From contig NZ_SNYH01000005.1 of the NCBI RefSeq assembly GCF_004363005.1, forward strand, positions 124,001 through 188,000: DNA of 64,000 nt, given 5' to 3'. The translations under genes and the position numbers were made by a program. This DNA comes from Tenacibaculum caenipelagi. GTDB lineage: Bacteria > Bacteroidota > Bacteroidia > Flavobacteriales > Flavobacteriaceae. How positions within the stretch are numbered: the first letter of the stretch is position 1; every line of letters begins with the position of its first letter. The notes beneath the pieces were generated by a model. That model saw nothing but the letters and a program-made list of their open reading frames with translations, did no database searches and had not been told where the DNA came from. Below are positions 60,261 to 64,000 of this stretch, piece after piece.

Positions 60261-61049
60261 TTAATCAAAAATTTCATTCAATAATTTAGCTAAACGTAAT
60301 CCTCCTTTTTGTAATTGTTCTCTCACTACAGGAAAGTATACATACGAATAACGGTAACGTAAGTTCTCTCCTGCCTCAGCAGACTTATATACTTCTTTTG
60401 TCAATTGATGTGTGTCTTGTAACCAATCTATTACACTTCCTTTTTGAATAACTTTTATTTGTTCTTTTGATAAATTTTTAGCGTTCTCTGCTAATTCTAT
60501 ATAGCTCATATCATATTTATCAATCAAGTTCTCATCCCAAACTCTGTGTAAATTAGATCCTTTACCATGCCATTGAACCTGTATTGTATTTCCTCCTTTA
60601 TCTTCTTTTTGACCTATATGCATTGGTTGATGTAAGTCTCCTATTAAGTGTATTAACATCTTCAAATAAAAACGTTTATCTTCTACCGAGCTACTAGCAT
60701 CCTTTAATACTTTCACGCATTCTCCTATACCTGTTACTAAATCACCATCCGGATTTTTCTCAGTATCTTCATAACGGGTATCTAATGGCATATTCACATA
60801 ATGCCAAGTATAAAACTTTCCGTATTTTTTTCTATCAGATTTGATTTCATCAGCATAGGTTGATACAAACGCTAAACTCTCCCCTTGTAATAATTTTTCT
60901 ATTTTCTTTTTAGCTCTTTTAGTTAAATGCTTCTCTGCAATTTTTCCTGTAGCTCTATGACCTGTAGATCCCCAAATATCTTCATTATTAGCAGCAAAAG
61001 AAACACTGATAAATAAAATAGATACTAATAGTAAAAGCTTTGTTCTCAT
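60261..61049 (-). CDS. Exported S1/P1-family nuclease
   Basis: A 262-residue zinc nuclease: signal peptide ends SFAA-N; the mature start supplies the N-terminal Trp zinc ligand near DIWGSTGHRATGKIAEKHL. Further zinc ligands lie in HYVNMPLD, HLIGDLHQPMHIG and NLHRVWDENLID. It hydrolyses single-stranded DNA or RNA and 3'-nucleotides in the periplasm or outside, possibly feeding the phosphatase above for phosphate and nucleosides. Confidence 0.92.
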   Translation of the reverse strand: MRTKLLLLVSILFISVSFAANNEDIWGSTGHRATGKIAEKHLTKRAKKKIEKLLQGESLAFVSTYADEIKSDRKKYGKFYTWHYVNMPLDTRYEDTEKNPDGDLVTGIGECVKVLKDASSSVEDKRFYLKMLIHLIGDLHQPMHIGQKEDKGGNTIQVQWHGKGSNLHRVWDENLIDKYDMSYIELAENAKNLSKEQIKVIQKGSVIDWLQDTHQLTKEVYKSAEAGENLRYRYSYVYFPVVREQLQKGGLRLAKLLNEIFD

Positions 61050-61176
61050 CTATAATTTATAATTAAAATTGAGTGCTAAATTATAAAATATTTGCTCAAA
61101 AACTTGGGTTCAATAAAATTACCCCATGTCTTTTTAAGATCACTTTAATTTAAAAAAAATAGTTTTAAAATAACAC

Positions 61177-61341
61177 ATGGTAAAAAAGAACGCATTTGCA
61201 TTGCGTATCAATGAAGATATATTAAAAGCCTTTGAAAAATGGGCTTCTAATGAATTTCGATCTACCAATGGTCAGATCGAATGGATGCTTATGCAAACTC
61301 TTAAAGAAGCCAAACGAGAACCAAAAAAGAAAGAAGACTAA
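61177..61341 (+). CDS. Arc-like ribbon-helix-helix DNA-binding protein
   Basis: A 54-residue protein, below common ORF cut-offs: MVKKNAFALRINEDILKAFE, KWASNEFRSTNGQIEWMLMQ, TLKEAKREPKKKED. The strand KNAFALRI followed by two helices with RSTNGQIEWML matches the Arc/MetJ-type family. It lies divergent from the S1/P1 nuclease gene, 127 bases away, and may be a local or global regulator. Confidence 0.85.
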   Translation: MVKKNAFALRINEDILKAFEKWASNEFRSTNGQIEWMLMQTLKEAKREPKKKED

Positions 61342-61410
61342 GGATAACAAATTAGAAATAAGCTCAAATAACTTTAACAATATAACTTTTAGTAAGAGTT
61401 CTTTAGTTTA

Positions 61411-61469
61411 TATTTTTGTCAATATAACACACAAATCTCCCACATAGCTATTACATGGGGGATTTTTAA
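61411..61469 (+). promoter_or_regulatory. -7 box and leader hairpin before the DUF2490 gene
   Basis: TATTTTTG (61411-61418) fits the -7 consensus. An imperfect hairpin follows (AAATCTCCCACAT at 61433, ATGGGGGATTT at 61455) with a T run. If the promoter is real, the hairpin lies in the leader; otherwise it ends the Arc-like transcript. Confidence 0.4.
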
Positions 61470-61495
61470 TATCACAAAGAACCACTAAAATTATT

Positions 61496-62161
61496 ATGAG
61501 AAAACTATCTTTATTAATTATTACTTTAATTTCATTAAACAGTTTCGCACAACAAGTAGCCGAATCAAATCCTGCAAAAGAATTAGGTGTTTGGTATATG
61601 TACAACGGATCACATCAAATTTCTAATAAGTTTAGCTTAAAAACCATGGCACATTTTCGCTTTTTTGAAATTGGAGACGATATGCAGCAATTTATTGGAC
61701 GTTTGGGAGGTAATTATAAATTCAACAAAAATATAAGTGCAACTCTAGGATATGCTTTCTTAAATACTGATCGAACTTTTGAAATTAATAATGGAGACTT
61801 TAACGAACATCGTATTTATGAAGATTTAAATGTAAACCATAAAATAGCGAGTTTAAGTTTAGCACATCGTTTTAGAGCTGAACAACGTTTTTTCGAATCT
61901 ACTACAGGTAATTTTTTTCGTTATCAATTAGCATTAAGCCATCCCATTAATAAGAAATGGTCTACTTACTTATACAACGAAACCTTTTTTGACTTTGACG
62001 GTGAAGCTTACAATCAAAACTGGTTTGGCGGAGGCTTTAAATACAAAATATCAGACATTATAAAACTTCAAGTAGGATATCAACTAATTAATGTAAATGA
62101 GGTTAATAATTTTAATAGAATTCAACTAGGTGTTGCTATCAGTACTGACCATAAAAAATAG
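61496..62161 (+). CDS. DUF2490 outer-membrane beta-barrel protein
   Basis: A 221-residue protein with signal peptide (1-19, SFAQ) and barrel strands: LGVWYMYNGSHQISNKFSLKTMAHFRFFE, ISATLGYAFLNTDRTFE, HRIYEDLNVNHKIASLSLAHRFRAEQRFFE (in parts), ending IQLGVAISTDHKK. DUF2490 proteins are of unknown role. It precedes the DUF819 gene by 43 bases in the same direction. Confidence 0.88.
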   Translation: MRKLSLLIITLISLNSFAQQVAESNPAKELGVWYMYNGSHQISNKFSLKTMAHFRFFEIGDDMQQFIGRLGGNYKFNKNISATLGYAFLNTDRTFEINNGDFNEHRIYEDLNVNHKIASLSLAHRFRAEQRFFESTTGNFFRYQLALSHPINKKWSTYLYNETFFDFDGEAYNQNWFGGGFKYKISDIIKLQVGYQLINVNEVNNFNRIQLGVAISTDHKK

Positions 62162-62204
62162 AACTAACTATTATTTCATACTTTAGCAAAAATTAAATTT
62201 TAAA

Positions 62205-63512
62205 ATGGGAGCACCTCTTTTTACTAACGATGCAATTGTATTTGGTATTCTAATGATTTCTTTAGGTTTTGTGTTTTATACAGAATCGAAAACTTCAGGA
62301 TTTTGGCACAAGTTTTATAAAATAGTTCCAGGTTTATTCATGGCATATTTTATTCCTGCAATATTCACCACTTTAGGTGTGATTTCTCCCGAATGGGAAA
62401 TTACAAATACTGCAGGTGAAGTTGTAAAAAACGAATCTCAGTTATATTATGTATCTAGTCGATTTTTATTACCTGCTGCCTTAGTTTTAATGACATTAAG
62501 TATCGATTTAAAAGCTATTTTTAACTTAGGTTCTAAAGCATTAATCATGTTCTTTACAGGAACTGTTGGTATCATAATTGGTGGTCCTCTTGCTATTTTA
62601 TTAATCTCTATTTTTTCACCAAAAACTGTAGGTGGCTCAGGATTTGATGCTGTATGGAGAGGTTTATCAACCCTTGCAGGAAGCTGGATTGGTGGTGGAG
62701 CCAACCAAACAGCTATGCTTGAAATTTACCAATATAATCCTGCAAAATATGGAGGAATGGTAATTGTCGATATCGTTGTTGCCAATATATGGATGGCTAT
62801 TTTACTAATAGGAATTGGTAAAAAAGATAAAATCGACAAATGGTTAAAAGCTGATAATTCTGCTATTGAAGATTTAAAAGAACGTGTTTCGAAATTTACC
62901 TTAAGTGTTAAGAAGAATCCTACTTTAACCGATTTCATGATTATGCTAGCTATAGGTTTTGGTACTGTAGGTTTTGGACACTTTACTTCAAAATTTTTAG
63001 CTGATTTTTTTAGTAATATAGTTGCTAATATTTCGTCTCAAACATGGAGAAATATCTTTTCTTTCTTAGGCTCAAGTTTCTTTTGGTTAATTAGCATCTC
63101 TACTATTGTAGCTATTTTATTATCATTTACCAAAGCAAAAAATTACGAGGGTGCAGGAGCTAGTAAACTGGGAAGTGTATTTATATACATATTAGTTGCA
63201 ACCATCGGTATGAAAATGGATTTAAACCAAGCTTTTGAAAACCCTGGATTAATTGCTATCGGATTAGTATGGATGTCTATACATGCAGGTTTATTAATCT
63301 TAGTAGCTAAATTAATTCGTGCACCGTACTTTTTCTTAGCTGTAGGTAGTCAAGCTAATGTAGGAGGTGCCGCATCTGCTCCTATCGTAGCACAAGCTTT
63401 TCATCCTTCGCTAGCAACAGTAGGTGTTTTGTTAGCCGTTTTTGGCTATGCTATTGGAACTGTTGGTGCGATAGTATGTACAATTTTAATGGAAATAGCC
63501 TCTAAAGTTTAA
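62205..63512 (+). CDS. DUF819-family integral membrane protein
   Basis: A 435-residue protein with about ten to eleven spans. Family signs: FYKIVPGLFMAYFIPAIFTTLGV, LGSKALIMFFTGTVGIIIGGPLA, RGLSTLAGSWIGGGANQTAMLEIY, and AVGSQANVGGAASAPIVAQAFHPSLATVGVLLAVFGYA (in parts). The paired inverted halves with GGGAN and NVGGAASAP loops suggest a transporter fold; substrate unknown. Confidence 0.9.
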   Translation: MGAPLFTNDAIVFGILMISLGFVFYTESKTSGFWHKFYKIVPGLFMAYFIPAIFTTLGVISPEWEITNTAGEVVKNESQLYYVSSRFLLPAALVLMTLSIDLKAIFNLGSKALIMFFTGTVGIIIGGPLAILLISIFSPKTVGGSGFDAVWRGLSTLAGSWIGGGANQTAMLEIYQYNPAKYGGMVIVDIVVANIWMAILLIGIGKKDKIDKWLKADNSAIEDLKERVSKFTLSVKKNPTLTDFMIMLAIGFGTVGFGHFTSKFLADFFSNIVANISSQTWRNIFSFLGSSFFWLISISTIVAILLSFTKAKNYEGAGASKLGSVFIYILVATIGMKMDLNQAFENPGLIAIGLVWMSIHAGLLILVAKLIRAPYFFLAVGSQANVGGAASAPIVAQAFHPSLATVGVLLAVFGYAIGTVGAIVCTILMEIASKV

Positions 63513-63552
63513 GAGAAATCTGCATATTTGCATCTTATAAATTTTGAACTCA

Positions 63553-64000
63553 ATGAAGAAAATTATTACTCTTTTCGCAATTGCCCTAGTAGCTTTTGCT
63601 TGTTCCTCTAAGAAAGAAGGAAATATGATTGTTAAAGGTCAGATTAAAGGATTAAAAAAAGGTACTTTATATCTTCAAAAAATGAAAGATACAGCTTTAG
63701 TATCTGTAGATTCAATGGCTTTGTTAGGTGATGATAAATTTACATTGACTGATGACGTTCAATCTCCTGTAGTATATTATTTAACTTTTGATGGTAATAC
63801 AACTGATAAGCATATTATGTTTTTTGGTGAAGAAGGTGAAATTACTATTAACGATAATGTTGAAGAGTTTGGTTTTAAACCTGAAATAAAAGGTTCTAAA
63901 AACCAAGAAGTAATGGACAAATACCGTGAAATAAATCAAAAATTTACAGATCAACGTTTAGATTTCTTCAAAAAAGAAGTAGAAGCCCGCCAAGCTAAAG
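63553..64000 (+). CDS. DUF4369-type lipoprotein, N-terminal part (3' end outside window)
   Basis: The frame from ATG 63553 runs to the end of the window (149 codons). Signal peptide MKKIITLFAIALVAFAC ends in a lipobox (AFAC, Cys17). The next part, VKGQIKGLKKGTLYLQKMKD, LLGDDKFTLTDDV, matches DUF4369, which in Bacteroidota is normally followed by a TlpA-type thioredoxin domain; that part would lie beyond the window. Confidence 0.82.
   Translation, partial: MKKIITLFAIALVAFACSSKKEGNMIVKGQIKGLKKGTLYLQKMKDTALVSVDSMALLGDDKFTLTDDVQSPVVYYLTFDGNTTDKHIMFFGEEGEITINDNVEEFGFKPEIKGSKNQEVMDKYREINQKFTDQRLDFFKKEVEARQAK

Overview
The window is AT-rich DNA from a member of the Bacteroidota, most likely a marine-type Flavobacteriaceae; the genus cannot be fixed from sequence alone. 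Supporting signs are -7 boxes of the form TAnnTTTG, few Shine-Dalgarno sequences, a type IX secretion C-terminal tail, a TonB-dependent receptor with a carboxypeptidase-regulatory-like plug extension, LpxK, PafA-type phosphatase, DUF4369, DUF2490, and many secreted proteins with flavobacterial signal peptides.

Layout. 1-4.4 kb: the C-terminal part of a TetM-like ribosomal protection GTPase, lpxK (minus), a Nif3-like protein and its coiled-coil partner. 4.5-13.1 kb: a xanthine dehydrogenase operon (FeS/FAD subunit, Mo subunit, an embedded membrane protein, XdhC), followed by Crp/Fnr regulators, a YdcZ-type transporter, GNAT and a flavodoxin-fold reductase. 13.1-16.4 kb: an accessory block (PIN nuclease, unknown ORF, HD hydrolase, lipoprotein) bracketed by two copies of an undescribed intergenic element; the second copy contains five tandem 23-bp hairpin units. 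16.6-33.8 kb: an APC permease with regulatory tail, a broken HIT gene, AraC/ArsR/MarR-controlled small gene sets, a secreted beta-propeller/acetolactate decarboxylase fusion, a MarR redox-type cluster with three matching operators, and a multidomain T9SS-secreted EEP enzyme. 34.1-37.1 kb: a two-gene Hachiman (HamA-HamB) anti-phage system flanked by short dispersed motifs. 37.3-41.3 kb: a MarR-OsmC peroxide pair, a serine hydrolase and a TenA-like protein. 41.3-46.5 kb (minus): small envelope proteins, a frameshifted lipoprotein gene, a 50-aa membrane protein missed by length filters, and a TonB-dependent receptor. 46.7-64 kb: mostly conserved chromosome (pdxH, sixA, ppx/gppA, HxlR, DUF389, C1 peptidase, tRNA-Lys, tRNA-Tyr, MlaF/MlaE, PafA-like phosphatase, Pmp3-like protein, M14 peptidase, thioredoxin-fold proteins, S1/P1 nuclease, an Arc-like protein, DUF2490, DUF819, and a truncated DUF4369 lipoprotein).

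How the genes work together. XdhA/B/C form a purine-oxidising enzyme plus its cofactor-insertion factor. HamA (nuclease) and HamB (helicase) overlap by four bases and should act as one defence complex. Several regulators sit beside palindromes that overlap their own promoters (HxlR at 49.5 kb, MarR at 37.4 kb, MarR at 28.9 kb, AraC at 21.9 kb), so local autoregulation is readable from the DNA. The least explained part is the intergenic DNA around the accessory blocks at 13-16 kb and 34-38 kb, where short motif families recur next to cargo genes.
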